NCBI GenBank assembly: GCA_003956705.1
Contig: QZCP01000479.1
Coordinates: 124,001-188,000, forward strand
Direction of reading: 5' to 3'
Length of the DNA stretch: 64,000 bases
DNA from: Brevipalpus yothersi
Taxonomy: Eukaryota > Arthropoda > Arachnida > Trombidiformes > Tenuipalpidae
A program made the position numbers and the translations under genes. Below, one piece after another: positions 1 to 12,681 of the stretch. The notes beneath the pieces are model-generated. The model did not search any database and was not told the DNA's origin. It worked only from the letters and a program-made list of their open reading frames with translations. Positions within the stretch are counted from its first letter, which is position 1. The number at the start of each line of letters is the position of its first letter.

Positions 1-1345
1 TCTCTCTCTCTCTCTCTCTTATAAATGTGTCGAAATAGAAAAGGATTTTGGTAAGCCACAAACGTATACTTCATGACATACATTCGCATAACACTCGAAC
101 TAGGAATACTTTTTACCTTTTGGCAACTTGTGTGTGATAGAATTAGTGGGTTGATCATCTGTTGAATTGCTCTCTTCATGTCAATCATGTGTAACACATG
201 TGTGTAGTTAGTCGCTTTTTTTCGATCCTTCTTCTGGGGAATATATATTCCAAATTGGTTCCTCGAAAAAGTTGTATGTACGTGTGTGTGTGTGTGTGTG
301 TGTGTGAATAAGATGAATTGATGATGATAAGTCACATGGAAAAGGAAAGATGAAGAAAGAAGTGACAAGTGAATTTGATAAAAAGATATGAAAAATAACA
401 TGAAACTAATGATTATCTGTGCAATATGTTATTCCTCACTTGTTATATACAGAAGATCAAGTCAGCTTGAAGCTGTACTTTTTTAGAACTATTCTGTCGA
501 AACGTCATGCAAAGTTATATCTTCCCATGTGTATACATATCTAAGTAGATTATTATTCATATGTATGGATATTTTTGATGACATACAGATTTAGGATGGG
601 CAAATGAAAAAGAAGATAGTGAAAAGAGAAAATTTCCTCTTTTCACTGCATATTCTTCATCTTTTGGTCCACAGAATCAAACAAAAAAATGGCAATAAAA
701 GTGTTAGATACACAAAAAAAGATAATAATGCGAAACGAAAAAAAGGAAGGCAATTTTTATATTTATGTATATAGCATAACAAAATGACTTGGAGAATATA
801 TACACAGGGAATACACAGGAATACATACACTCGCACATCTTTAAGAACGCGGATAGAAGATGAAGAAAGAAGAAAAAGATAACTCGGATTGCTTGTGAAT
901 GTGGATTGAAATGATGAAGGTTGGATGAACAGGAAGAAGGAATAGAACAAATTTTGTTTCTTCTTCATGAAAAGAATATCCCGCCATCAGCCAAGCGAAA
1001 CATATTGCGACATTTTTTCGCTACTACTACGAATTCTTCTTCAGTTCTTCTATTCCAGCATCCAAGATTGATGATGTTCTTCACTCTTTTCCCTCTATCT
1101 TTCTCTTCTTCTTCTCCAAATGATTTGTTTACTTCTCATCTCAAACACTGATCACACTTGCCCTCATCACTGTTCATCTTTATCTCCATCTCATCTCATC
1201 ATCTCTTTTCTTCATCTCACGATCTTCCTCATCTCTCATTCTCATCCCTCTTTTCTCTCTTCCTATGTTTGTTTCTATCACTAATCAAACAATAAACTTC
1301 AAACACACACACACATATACACACACAGAACACAAATTAGATCAA
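1..1345. other. Gene-free 5' flank with microsatellites
   Basis: No convincing coding exon is seen here. It starts in a (CT)n run (1-19) and has a (GT)n run at about 282-306 and pyrimidine-rich sequence at about 1040-1264. It could contain the promoter or 5' UTR of the KChIP-like gene that follows. Confidence 0.5.
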
Positions 1346-1638
1346 ATGGAACTGTTCAATGAAGCTTGTGCAGCACGATTACAAGCCCACTATGGAGCCA
1401 CCAAGTATCGTAGACGTCGTGAATTGGAAATATTGTGTAGAAGGACAAAATTTACCCGTAATGAGCTTAAATTATTGTATTGGGGTTGGAAGTGTGCCTG
1501 TCCAAATGGAACCCTAACCGAATCAACATTTAAAGAGATATACGCTCAATTTTTTCCACAAGCTGGTGATTCATCTTTGTATGCTCATTATGTGTATCGT
1601 GCAATGTTTGGTAATAAAGGTCTACGAAATGGTGGTGG

Positions 1639-1678
<40 letters not shown>

Positions 1679-1978
1679 GCTAACGCTGAAGTTCATTTTG
1701 GTGATTATGCCCAAGCACTATCAATACTATCACGTGGTGGAACAAATGAAAAATTGGAATGGATATTTCGTTTGTACGATATTAATGGTGATAATGTGTT
1801 AACAGTAGATGAAATAATTGAAATATCTAAGGCTATATACGCTCTGCTTGGCTTTTATGTGTCACCAGCACATGATCAGCGAACTTGTGAGGAACATGGG
1901 TACAAAGTATTCCAACGATTGGATCCACTGGGAAAAGGATTTGTCACTTTCAATGAATTCATTGAGATATGTTCAAAG
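1346..1978 (+). CDS. KChIP-like neuronal calcium sensor (3' end missing)
   Basis: EF-hand protein resembling Kv-channel-interacting proteins, which bind the N-terminus of Kv4 channels and tune A-type K+ current; the role here is inferred from the family. I start at the Met of MELFNEACAARLQ; 211 codons are visible and end at a GT donor (AAG|gtaagt) in phase 0. Family signatures are TKFTRNELK..YWGWK (Kv-channel contact helices), CPNGTLTESTFKEIYAQFFP (EF1, degenerate as usual) and LSIL.RGGTNEKLEWIFRLYDINGDNVLTVDE in pieces (EF3, canonical DxNxDxxxxxxE). EF2 is interrupted by a Gly4 plus Asn11 tract from an (AAT)n microsatellite, and EF4 (DPLGKGFVTFNE) lacks acidic ligands at positions 3 and 5. 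The last 10-15 residues of the family must lie in a further exon. A weak candidate is 5164-5193 (acceptor ..catccag, nine codons then TGA), not confirmed. An upstream exon is also possible. Confidence 0.8.
1642..1674 (+). repeat. (AAT)n microsatellite coding poly-Asn
   Basis: Eleven consecutive Asn codons, right after four Gly codons, inside the EF2 loop of the KChIP-like protein. The frame stays open, so the tract behaves as coding sequence. Confidence 0.85.
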
Positions 1979-2156
1979 GTAAGTACCTTGCTTCAGGGCT
2001 CTTCCTGATTTTCACTCTCTCTTTCTCTCTCCCCAACTCTCGAGATAATCGATTCGAGTACAGCTTACCTTTTGAAAAACCGTTATATGGAGGAATAACT
2101 CTGACAAAGTGAGAGAATTGAATTGAGAGGAGAGAAGAAAAGAGTAAAGTAAAGGG

Positions 2157-2187
<31 letters not shown>

Positions 2188-3878
2188 GAGAGAGAGAGAA
2201 GTACAAAGTACTTGGATAAAAGTGATAGAAAATTGATCGGCTATTTTTACACAATTTTGTTAGCATTTGATGATTGTGATGGCTGAAAGAAGGATGTAAA
2301 ATTTTGATGGTTACAAATAAGCATGATTATCTTGAAGATTAAATTGAAATTATACATTCAATCTTTGAACTCAAATCATCGCCACTACTGCCGTAGAGGG
2401 TTTCTGATGGATTTTGGAGGCACAACTAGGAGGTAAATCCGAATTACTCAATGTCTAAAATAATTGTCTCTGATTAATTTAAATACAAGATCCACTCTCA
2501 TCAGATATTATTTGCCATCAGGATTTAGGAAAAGTAGGAACACTTTTTTTCGATTTGCATGTCTGAAGAGAAATTGTATCTAAGCCTCACTGAATGAAGT
2601 GGTTTCAGTGAAATCAGCCTCTTTCTGTTAAGCTTCTATTAATCGTTGAATTCATTGTATAAGACTTTCTCTCTCTCTTCTATGTTGGCAATGAAGAATC
2701 TCATTCTTATTCTTTTTGAGCTTTCTATTCTCACTACTTTCCATCATCTGATCTTTTTCTTACTCCTAGTATTACTCTTCCCAGAAAAGCTTACTTTCAC
2801 TTTGTATCGCAATCTTTTCTGTCCTATCAACACTTTTCCTATTCTATTCTATTCTAATCTCACCCACTATTCCCTATCTTTTCCAAAGAAAACTCGATTG
2901 CTAGGTACTTTGTTCTTAGCTCAAGTTCTAATTCGCAATCCATGTTCTGACAAACGAACATCGATATTCTTTTGGATACAGTGAAAGTGGGAAGAAACTT
3001 CAGGAAAAGTTCAAATTTTGATCACCATCGAAAATTTTTACTCAAGAAAAAGGATTACTTGCACAGTTTTGGATCATTTTACCCAGATTGTTAAAGTTTG
3101 AAACGACGAGAGTATATTAAAGCATGAATAATTTCTTCGGCCGATAGAATATAAATTCTGTTACAAGAATTCATTATTCTCACCAGGCAACTATTTCTCA
3201 TAGCTGGAGCATCAAATTATATTTGAGGTACTTTATTCATTGAAAATGTATTGAACATTAAACTATCGATCCAAAATTTTGCTCACACACAAAGTAGACT
3301 CAAAAAATATCATGACTCAGGCTTTAAACATCCCCACGTCTTTGAAAACATTTAGGTTCACAGCATGCTGCTTCCACAGCATTATAAATATTCTGTACTT
3401 ATTTGCTTTCAATGTAATACCCGTAAATCAGAATGAAAAGGAAAGGATCAGTGTGTTAGACTTAATCATGGCAACCCGGATGAACCTTTCCCTTTCGATA
3501 TCGATGGAAACCTTCAAGCTAGAAGCTCAGTATGATTCACTCTGTGTTTGATGCATGAATCTATGATAGAAAAAATTGTTCATGATAGATTATGAAAGAT
3601 GCGATTCTGAATCCATTGACTCCATTGCCATAGATATCGAAGCTTATTTTGGTGAACGATTATCATGCATCATGCTCTTTCCGAAAAAAGAAAAATATTT
3701 GCGTGATTGCATGCGAAATATATACAAGAGGGTGACAAAAATTTCTGATGATAATTTATCACCATGAGTCAAGTATTTAATAGTTTTTCGTGATGATAAT
3801 ATGACTGTTGATGGCTCAAGTTACCGTTATCATCATATGCTTACTCGAGATTCCAGTTTCTCTGTCTCTACCGGAAAT

Positions 3879-3887
<9 letters not shown>

Positions 3888-3909
<22 letters not shown>

Positions 3910-4112
3910 TATCAACAAACACATTGGTTGTAATTTGAGAATCAATCAACAGCAAATTCACAATCATTATTGTGATGAGAATATTGATTCTCCTCTCTAA
4001 TTTGGAATGCTAATTCCCATAGCACTTAGCATCAATAGTGAGNNNNNNNNNNNNNNNNNNNNNNNNNNNNNNNNNNNNNNNNNNNNNNNNNNNNNNNNNN
4101 NNNNNNNNNNNN

Positions 4113-4198
<86 letters not shown>

Positions 4199-4331
4199 TA
4201 TCAACAAACACATTGGTTGTAATTTGAGAATCAATCAACAGCAAATTCACAATCATTATTGTGATGAGAATATTGATTCTCCTCTCTAATTTGGAATGCT
4301 AATTCCCATAGCACTTAGCATCAATAGTGAG
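3888..4331. repeat. Near-exact duplication around an assembly gap
   Basis: The segment from the end of the (CT)n run to about 4042 (beginning atcaacaaacacattggttg) is repeated in the same order after the gap, from about 4200 to 4331, also preceded by (CT)n. The 70 N at 4043-4112 lie between the copies. This may be a false duplication made when contigs were joined at a microsatellite, or a real tandem duplication. Confidence 0.85.
4043..4112. other. Assembly gap (70 N)
   Basis: Run of N next to a long (CT)n tract. Confidence 1.
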
Positions 4332-6884
4332 CATATATGCATGCATAATCACAATAAAAATTGGGCTAGAACATGAATTATGATTTGGGTGAGAGAGTGA
4401 TCATTTTCTCACCAGATTATATGGAAATCATTTATCTTAAGAGGTGCAAAGGCTGACACCAATTAATCTGTTCATTGAGTCTCACTAACAAATAAGACTG
4501 ATTAACATTCCTGAAAGAAGAGAGAGAGAGGCCGAATGATTAATATACATGAATGTTCACGTATTAAGTATCCAGAACTTTGAGACAGCGAAAACCCAAT
4601 GTTCCAAAGGTTAGTCAATGGGACTTCTCTACATCATGTCAAAGGAAATCTGGTGGAGGAAAGCATTTTCGCAGAGAGATCATTTCTTATCCTGGATTCA
4701 AAGAGAGAGTTCACTGTGATTCTGAAGCCTAATTGGATTCACAAACGCGTAATTGCAACATTTTTTCTTGATCTTACACACAGGATGAAAAAATAATACG
4801 ATCCATGCAGCTATTGGACACCATCGGCTTGGACTGATACTAATTGGACCAGAAAACGGATCTCAAATTGATTCATCTACTGTTTCAAAGTGTCTTGATT
4901 GTGCTTCGGAAGAGTGGGAAAAAGAGAAGAGGAAGAAGAGATTGATCGATATCGAACTTTGGTAGCTTTCTCTCTCTCTCTCTCTTGCTCTCAATCTGGG
5001 CATTATCTGACAAAATCTGGGATTATGATCTTCATCATGCTGACAAGAAAGCAAGTGAGAGAGAGATCCTAATTGGAATCGCTGGAAGATCAGTATCTTC
5101 ATCATATTGGTATCACAACTATTTTACCATCATCATCATCATCTCCATCTCCATCATCATCCAGGACACACAGAATTCCAAAGTTTTTATATGAAAAACA
5201 ATTTTGTTCCATGATTTATCTGTATTAGTTTGGTGTATTATAGTTGGTATTGTGTTGTGTTTATACACCGAGTATTGTAATCGTCATCATTATGAGCAAG
5301 ACAGTTGAAGGAAGAAGGGCATAAAATGATTTAGCATTAGCTTTTCATTGCCTTCAAGGTAGAGAAAGAGGAAAAAAAGAAGAAGAAGAAATGTATTTCA
5401 GATGATGAATTAGATTCAATAATCGTTAATCATCTGTAAGATTAGATCACCAAAACCTAGAAGCCCAGCGAAAGAAAAAAATTCTTGGAAAAATTCAATT
5501 TCTTCCTCGTACTCATCATATTCTGGTTCCAATGATAACCAACCTTCTCCATGATCTCAACACAATCATTCACATATATTCATATATACACACATTTTTC
5601 CATCTACAATGCTCAGGACACATTCAATCATCATGTATCATGATACATCCAGAATAATTGAGGAAAAAAGAAAGAGAAAAGAAAATATTATCATCTTCTT
5701 CTTATTATTCTTCTTTTGTGTACTTTTTACATTGTATTCCAGTTGGTATGATTAACACTCAAACAACAATTTCAAATCATCATCCATATCGTGAAAGTAA
5801 TTTAGAGAAATAATTTTATACTCTCTATTTACACTGTGTTGATTTAAGGTCCAATTGTATTTCCCAAAAAATTGGTGAAGAAAAAAAAGTTTATAGTTTA
5901 TTGGAGAGTATTCAATTATATATTGACTCTTGGATTCATTATTGATATTTATAGATTAATTGTAAATGTAAATGATATGTACTGTCTTAACTGTACTGAT
6001 GTCCATATTTGAATTTCATGTTATCTTGAACATGTGTAATTAATAGATAAAAAAGATTTTTGTAAAAAATTTTGTCGCTTGTAAAGATTCGATTAAATTA
6101 GAAAAATTTGAATGTTTAAAATTTTGCCCCAATTTTTCAAATTATTTTTATATTTTTCCATTTTTCAATCTTTCAGATAATCGAAAACTTTTTAATTATG
6201 ATCGAATTAGTCATCAGGAGAAGGAAAAAAATAGAATGAAGGGAAAAACACTTCAAAACAATTCAATTAACAGATAATTTCACTGTTAATTTCGAAACTT
6301 TCATGAAATTCATTCCCGGGAAAAGTTTACAAAACCTGAGAAAATGAAAATTACAATGCATCGAAGTTAGTAGAAGTTAGTAAAACCTTCCCAACATATG
6401 AAATACCGTTATAGTTCTGAGAAACTATGCTGAAGAACGCGTAAGCCATCTATTGGAATGTCAAAAGCCCATGCAATCGATTTCTTGTTGAAAACAGAGC
6501 ATTCCGAATCTCTGTAATCATCACAGTATTCTCTTTTATTCTCGTCAAATTGTTTTGTATCAAATACCTAGAAAAGTAACACTGTGTTTTCATGTTTCAA
6601 ATCGAATTATTCGAACTTCGTTTTGATCATAAATTGCAATTGGGTGAAAAATTTGTCCAGTGCCAAAGGTTCTCGTCATTCAGCCAGACAATGCCTTCAA
6701 TTTCGATCGATCAAGCCTAAAAAAGAGTGCCTTCATGAGGAAATGCCAAATTCATCATCAATACATCAAATTAATAGTCATTGAGAGACTTATCTCAGTG
6801 TTTTTTGCTGTTATAATTAGGCTACACACAATTAAAATATGCTCTAGCTCGCCAAACTGAGCCAAAATTCATGTTGAATTCATT

Positions 6885-9800
6885 ATGACCCGCCGATCTG
6901 TTAAGATACTCAAAATTTTAACACCTCTGTCTGCACTTGGCTCCTTGATTGCACACTGTGTTTCAGTTTTCACTAATGAATGGCTCTACTCTGAAGAATC
7001 AATGCCAAATCCAGCCTTCAATAAGACAATTCTGAATGCTGCACCAGAATTTTTATCCAAACATACCGTCTCAGGCCTATGGATTTTGTGCCAATCAAAC
7101 CGTAAGTTCCCAGAATTCTAACTGATTAATCGAAAAAATTGCTGTTCATTGATGGTATTACAGTAAAAAGGTTGAAAATTTTCGATTTTTCAACTCTTTA
7201 GTTCATGAAAGCAGTTATGTATCGGAAAAACCAATGAAAACTCTTAGTCGTGATCAACAAACCTCAAATACACTCAAATAAATACATTGCAACTTTCATG
7301 GATTGATAATCAAATATTGAGTTGAAAATACACTGAAACTCCAAATAATAGCCAAAAAATGATAGAAAATCCAATTAAATACACTAGTGAGCTCATGTCC
7401 AAAGTTAGTAGTTAGAAAATCGAATATAATTCTGGAATTTCAAGCGAACTCTTCCTGAAATTGTATTTCCTTGATGTACTAGCTCACAATCGTCTGACAA
7501 TCATAAGAGGAAATCATTATTCTCCCTTCAAAATTGAATCAATCTTGGGAAAATAAGCTCATTCATGCAGACAAGAAACGAATACATGTCAAAATAGAAC
7601 GAAACAGAATCGTGATCTTTACCCACCATTTATTGTAGATTTAGTATAACTTTTGAACTCTTTTCTTCTTTATTTTCTCGATTTCAGCTGGCGAAGCTCA
7701 CATGAACTGTTCTGAAATCGATTATTTCTCCAGAGAAGGCTATCAACCTGATCCAAATGATTCAACTATGGCGATTCCTCGTGAGTAAAATACTTTCGCT
7801 TTCTTTTGTGAATCATTTTACTTTTTCGATCAATACTGGACATGGCTTGCTAAAAACAATCTAATACCGTTTTTCTCTCTCTCTCTTTCTCTCTCTCTTC
7901 AGATGCTGCAAGAAGAGCAGCTTACCTCATGATCATAGGAGGTGGAATGATTTTACTTGGATTTGGTCTAAGTTTTACCAGAAAAATGTGTAACGATTTA
8001 AAAGTAACCAATTTTTTCTCCGGAATACTATTCATTCTTTCCGGTAAGCTTTGAAGCCTAAATTTTTAAGCCCTTATGCACAATATGTTCCCAAAAATTG
8101 AGGATATTTCGGAAAGATCTTGATTTAACAAGAGATCAGAGTTTCATGACTGAGGAACTTAGGATTTAAATGGTTCTTTCGATCCTATTATTGTAAACAG
8201 AGTTTTATGAACAATATTTCCATGAACGTTTCAGTTTTCGTGAATAAAAAGGGTTTCGAAGTGATTCTGGTTTGATCAGAGCAACATATAAATGAAAAAA
8301 GTTCCTATTGAGGACCCAGCTACTGTTTTGAAGATGAAATTTTTTGTCATTGAACTTTTTAGCTTCTTAGCAGTAGCATGCATTAGAACATTAGACAAAA
8401 GTGTTAACGCTGGATCCATCTTTACCATTCATGCTTCAAGAGTGTTTGATATCCAATTTTCACCATGGTGAGACTATTTTAGTATTATTAATCACAAGAA
8501 CTCAGGTCCGCACAAATAACGGGACTATGTTGTTTAAAGATGGAGAGACAAACGTTCCCACGCTGTCCAATATTAGACGCTGAAATGGTTTGAAATGGCT
8601 AAGCAGTGGTGATAGACGAGGCCTTCGATCATGGTCAATTGAAAAGTTCATCATGTTTTGTTCTGGGCTTGCTAATACATTCTAGAAAAGCTCAATTCTT
8701 CCTTTTTCCCTGGAATGGTGGGAAAATCTGTGAACATTAATCAGACTAGGTGACAAGTTTTTTTCACTAGTCCATAGTCAGAACTTCATACTAACACCAT
8801 GATCACACTGTTGTCGAGTCTCACAATTAGTATAATCAATGTATCGATTGAGTACAGATCCTCTCCAAGTTTTGGGCCAGCTTTGTTGACAATATTTTGA
8901 CGAAAATTTTTGTGTAGCAGTATTTTCTAGCTTAACCGAAGTGAATACATATCATATTTTCAGTATGAATCATCATCAAAAAGATCCTCCAGTGATTAGT
9001 GTAATCAAAGATGAGTCCAAAATTAACGGATTTTTGAATGGTGATCGAAATATTTCGATTGATCATAGAATGATCCATTCTGATGGTGGCTATGATCCAA
9101 TTTTCCGTCGAAATGTATTTCATCATCGTGATAATCGATTTTCTTGCCATGAACCCATCAATGAAGATTTGGTTCGAGATTTTCAAATTCTTTTCATCTC
9201 CATGTCATCAGTTGGAATTCAACTCATATTTCAACCACTAGTTAGTCATACCTTTCGATTTAGAGCACTATTTTATTTTGCAATTTTCACCATCGCTTGT
9301 TCAACAATCCACAATACCACAGTGTTATTGGTTCTCATTCGATTTGAGCCATCATTAAGCCTATTTTATCATACATTTTCGGTTGCAAAGCTGTATGGAA
9401 TCGCATTAATCTGTGGATACTTTCATTCCCATCGACAATCGATAACCGATCTTTTTGTTCTAATTGATGAATCATATCGACGCCTTGAATTTCAACGTGA
9501 TGCATGCTTGATAGCCGCACGACGCTTCCGTCGATACGTTTACGCCGATATTATCATTCTATGGGTACTTCTGTTATCATATACGTATGTGAAATTCAAA
9601 AATCAAACTCAAGACACAAATTTACAAGTGTTTTTCAATCTGTATTTCTTCCATTTACGTGTCGAAAAAATTGGCCAATTTATGGCTGGGTTGTTGATCA
9701 TTTTCAATACAAGCTTCTACTTTTTCGCCACAGTAGCTCCTGTACATTTTTTTTGTACCTTCTATGTGTTGATATGTAGTTTAGTGGCCATCTTATTTCG

Positions 9801-11668
9801 AAATTTAAATGGTCAACTTCGTCAATTTTTGAATCAAAAGGTTTGCATATCTTGTGATACTCATATCAGATTGATTCTTGATATTTCAATATTCTCTCTC
9901 TTTCTTTCTTTCTTTCTCCCCTTATTTGGTTCTTTCTCTAGCAGCATGAGCATGCATCAGATTTTATTCAAAAATTTCGAGGTTCCCATAACTATTTGAC
10001 ATCATTGGTCTATCGGACTGATAGGCGATTATCATTCATCATTCTCCTGGTATACGTTATGCTTATCGCTGATCTCAGTAAATATGTATTCTATTTGGTG
10101 GATAAGCTATCCAAAAAATGGGAAGATCGATTTGAAATGCTATTTGTAGTGATGAGAGTATCTCATATGGCATTACTTCTGGTGAACACATCTTTCTCAG
10201 CCTCATCAGTTGCCGAATTATCAAGTGAAGCGGCAAATGATTTACACTGTTTATCATCACACATCCTATTCACTCAACAGCAATCAGATGAATCTTATCA
10301 ATCAAATCGAACTCAACATTTACAATTGATCGGCTTACTCATCAAGCTTCACACATCACCGTGTCAATTGACAGGATGGAATTTTTTTGTTATCAATCGA
10401 GGTTTTTTGCTTACCGTTATCGGTGTTGTATTGACTTACAGCTTGGTTTTGTTTCAAATGACACCCAAACCTTTGATAGCAAACAGTTTAAATAGTACCG
10501 GTGATGTTTGAAAATATTTGTTAAGTTTTCAAAATAGCAAGTTTGTTATCAGTTTTTGGGATGAATTCTGATGATATCACAGCGGAAAGGCTCGAAAAAT
10601 CTAAGTTGAATCATTCTTCTGACGGAAAGGACTTGATTACATCGATTTTCATTTGCATCCAAAGGTATCTCAAATATCTCATTGACTCATGATATATGGC
10701 CCGTAATAATGTCCATATTCTTAAATTCTTCAACTTCTTGAAGAAAAGGTATCCAAAAACATGAAAATATTAAGGATACATTGAATTTCACTCAAATCAT
10801 AATGATGAATCTATATTCAATTGTTGCAAATTATTAGCACTTTTTTGGGAAAATATTGCTCTAACTGAGTTTATTTTTCATTATTAAATACTTTTTGCTC
10901 TTTCCAGGTCTCTGCATTTTGAGTGCCATTGTGGTATACATTTCAACATTTAAAACAGAAGTTGGCACCAAATTGAGGCCAAAATCTGCTTTTCATGATC
11001 CCAATTTTCGATATCATTACGGCTTATCGTTCGTTTTTGCGGTAGTAAGTTTAATGATGAGTGAACTTGCGGCCACATTTTGCCTTTTTCTGTACATTGA
11101 AGAGCATCAAACATCATGGAGAAAAGAGCTCCAGCAAACATTGAATCCATCTCATCAATTTTATCATGGACTACCAGCATTGGGCAGACCAAAGCTTCAG
11201 GTTAATGTTCCTCAACCGGTAGCTTCATATTGTACCAAGCATGGTGGACGTGGTCGAAGATATAGCCGGAGTAAGGAAATATCTCGAGAACCTTCACCGA
11301 TACCTTTCGTTGGTAAAAGTTATCGGGCACCCAGTTTCGTTGGAGCCATGCTGGAGGTGAGCAGTGTTCGACCGTCAATAGATTCGAATGCTGGTGAAAT
11401 TTCGAGACGCTTTGATGTGCCACGATTTTCGTTCATGAGTTCTGATACCGTTTCAATTGATGAAATTGGCCATATGGCTCCACGAAAGCTATCCATTGAT
11501 CATGAAATGATTGATGAATTCATTCCACCAAGGCCAGAGTTGTACAGATCTTTGTATCCACCACCAATATTGGAACATCATGATCTGGACTCAGATTATA
11601 CGACAAACAATTCACCAGATAGAGATCATGATAGTAATATGATTGCAAGGCGTACAACTCCAGTTTGA
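6885..11668 (+). CDS. stg1: Stargazin/TARP-like protein (CACNG family), 4 coding exons
   Basis: Four-TM claudin-fold protein of the calcium-channel gamma/TARP family; relatives traffic and modulate AMPA-type glutamate receptors at synapses (family knowledge). Coding exons: 6885-7101, 7688-7780, 7903-8043 and 10908-11668; all introns are GT-AG, phase 1, and join to 403 aa. TM1 follows MTRRSVKILK; the extracellular loop has the claudin signature (EWL, then SGLWILC, then a second Cys in HMNCSEIDYF); TM2 is in exon 3; TM3 (GLCILSAIVVYIS) and TM4 (FVFAVVSLMMSELAATFCLF) are in exon 4, followed by a cytosolic tail of about 210 aa. The last six residues, RRTTPV, match the PDZ ligand of vertebrate stargazin. 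Intron 3 (8044-10907) contains a whole gustatory receptor gene. Candidate poly(A) signal AATAAA at 12222. The symbol follows the Drosophila stargazin-like gene; orthology not tested. Confidence 0.9.
8965..10511 (+). CDS. Gustatory receptor (7tm_7), nested in TARP intron 3
   Basis: Insect-type gustatory receptor, an inverted seven-TM ligand-gated channel (family knowledge); the ligand is unknown. Two exons, 8965-9840 and 9942-10511, join in phase 0 to 481 aa. The acceptor is a clear pyrimidine tract ending ctctag; the donor is AAG|gtttgc, weak, but without the intron the frame closes, while across it the frame continues (QHEHASDFIQKFRG..). Several hydrophobic segments are evident, and the last one carries TYSLVLFQ, the TYhhhhhQ hallmark of GR TM7. 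I start at ATG 8965; the frame is also open a few codons upstream, so an earlier 5' exon is possible. It lies on the same strand as the host gene, so separate transcription has to avoid host splicing. Confidence 0.85.
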
Positions 11669-12681
11669 TGGCATGATCACGATGGCAATGTTTGATTAAT
11701 TGGATTTTTTTCCTTCCATCTTGAATCCGAAGATGAATACTTTGATACATTGATGACCAAATATTTAAATGAACAAAAATTTGGCTACAATTTTGCGCCA
11801 AATTGGTAATTTATTGATGCAAACATATCCAATCTTCCCCATTCAACAAGAGCATCCGTTTTGGGATGCTTAAATGCAATCATCACTGAAGCAATCTGGT
11901 TAAAAATTGATAAAATCTCAGATAATGGCCAAAAAATTTCCAAAACAAGGTTCCAACATGATTGATGGAGATGAGTTCAGAATTCTCCTTCAAATTGGCA
12001 TCTTTTTTTTCGGATGCAAAAATTTATTATTATGATGATCATTGTTATCATTATTTACAAACATTGTACATTGCTAACTATGTGGTAGCAGAAAAAATTT
12101 TAAACAATCACACTCACATGTATATTGGTTTTCATTAGATGCAACTTTTTCTCAATCATTGCCATTTGGAACAATAACCAACTCAACAGAATCTCTTTCT
12201 CTTTCTTTTCGCAATAATCAAAATAAAAACAAATACCGTTATCTCCACTAATTGTTCAGTATTAATCATTTCTGAGTGACTGATGAGTGATATTCTGACG
12301 AGCCTTCCAGAAGAAGCTAGTCAAATGAATCAATGTGTAAAATATCATGATCATGAGGAATATCTCACCTCAAGAATAGATCGAAATCGATAAGGACAAC
12401 ATATTATCACATGCACATGGTAGATACAAGGTGGCTCTACTCTGATCATCATTTCGAAAAACTTGTCTTCAAGATCGACGTCTAGAAAGTTGAAGCCTTT
12501 TTCGGGGCCTTTTTCAGCTCTCACTCTTCGTCAGTTGATCTCTCTCATGGAATAGATTGGCGCTCAGCATTTACAGCTTCAAGTTTTGCGTGTTCTTCTT
12601 GTGACCATAGACGCTTATCGGTGTACTGTTTGAATGCTGAGAATTGTGTGTGTTTGGTAACTTTCAGCTATTTCAATTAAG
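11669..12681. other. TARP 3' UTR and CCAP receptor 5' region
   Basis: AT-rich 3'-UTR-like sequence with AATAAA at 12222-12227, then the presumed promoter and 5' UTR of the next gene. No coding exon seen. Confidence 0.6.
12530..12535 (+). promoter_or_regulatory. Possible arthropod initiator (TCAGTT)
   Basis: TCAGTT fits the arthropod Inr consensus and sits about 150 bp before the CCAP receptor start codon. Six bases occur often by chance; only the position supports it. Confidence 0.25.

Larger units (their letters stand above)
1979..6884. other. Intron/3' region of KChIP-like gene and intergenic DNA
   Basis: No further exon could be assigned with confidence. The stretch holds (GA)n at 2154-2199, (CT)n at 3883-3909 and 4113-4199, an N gap, and AT-rich 3'-UTR-like sequence at about 5200-6200. 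The open frames here are short and of unusual composition. Confidence 0.5.

Noticed and set aside
5164..5193. Candidate last exon of the KChIP-like gene (DTQNSKVFI then stop)
   Set aside because: Good acceptor and right phase, but the residues do not clearly match the family C-terminus; mentioned only as a possibility.
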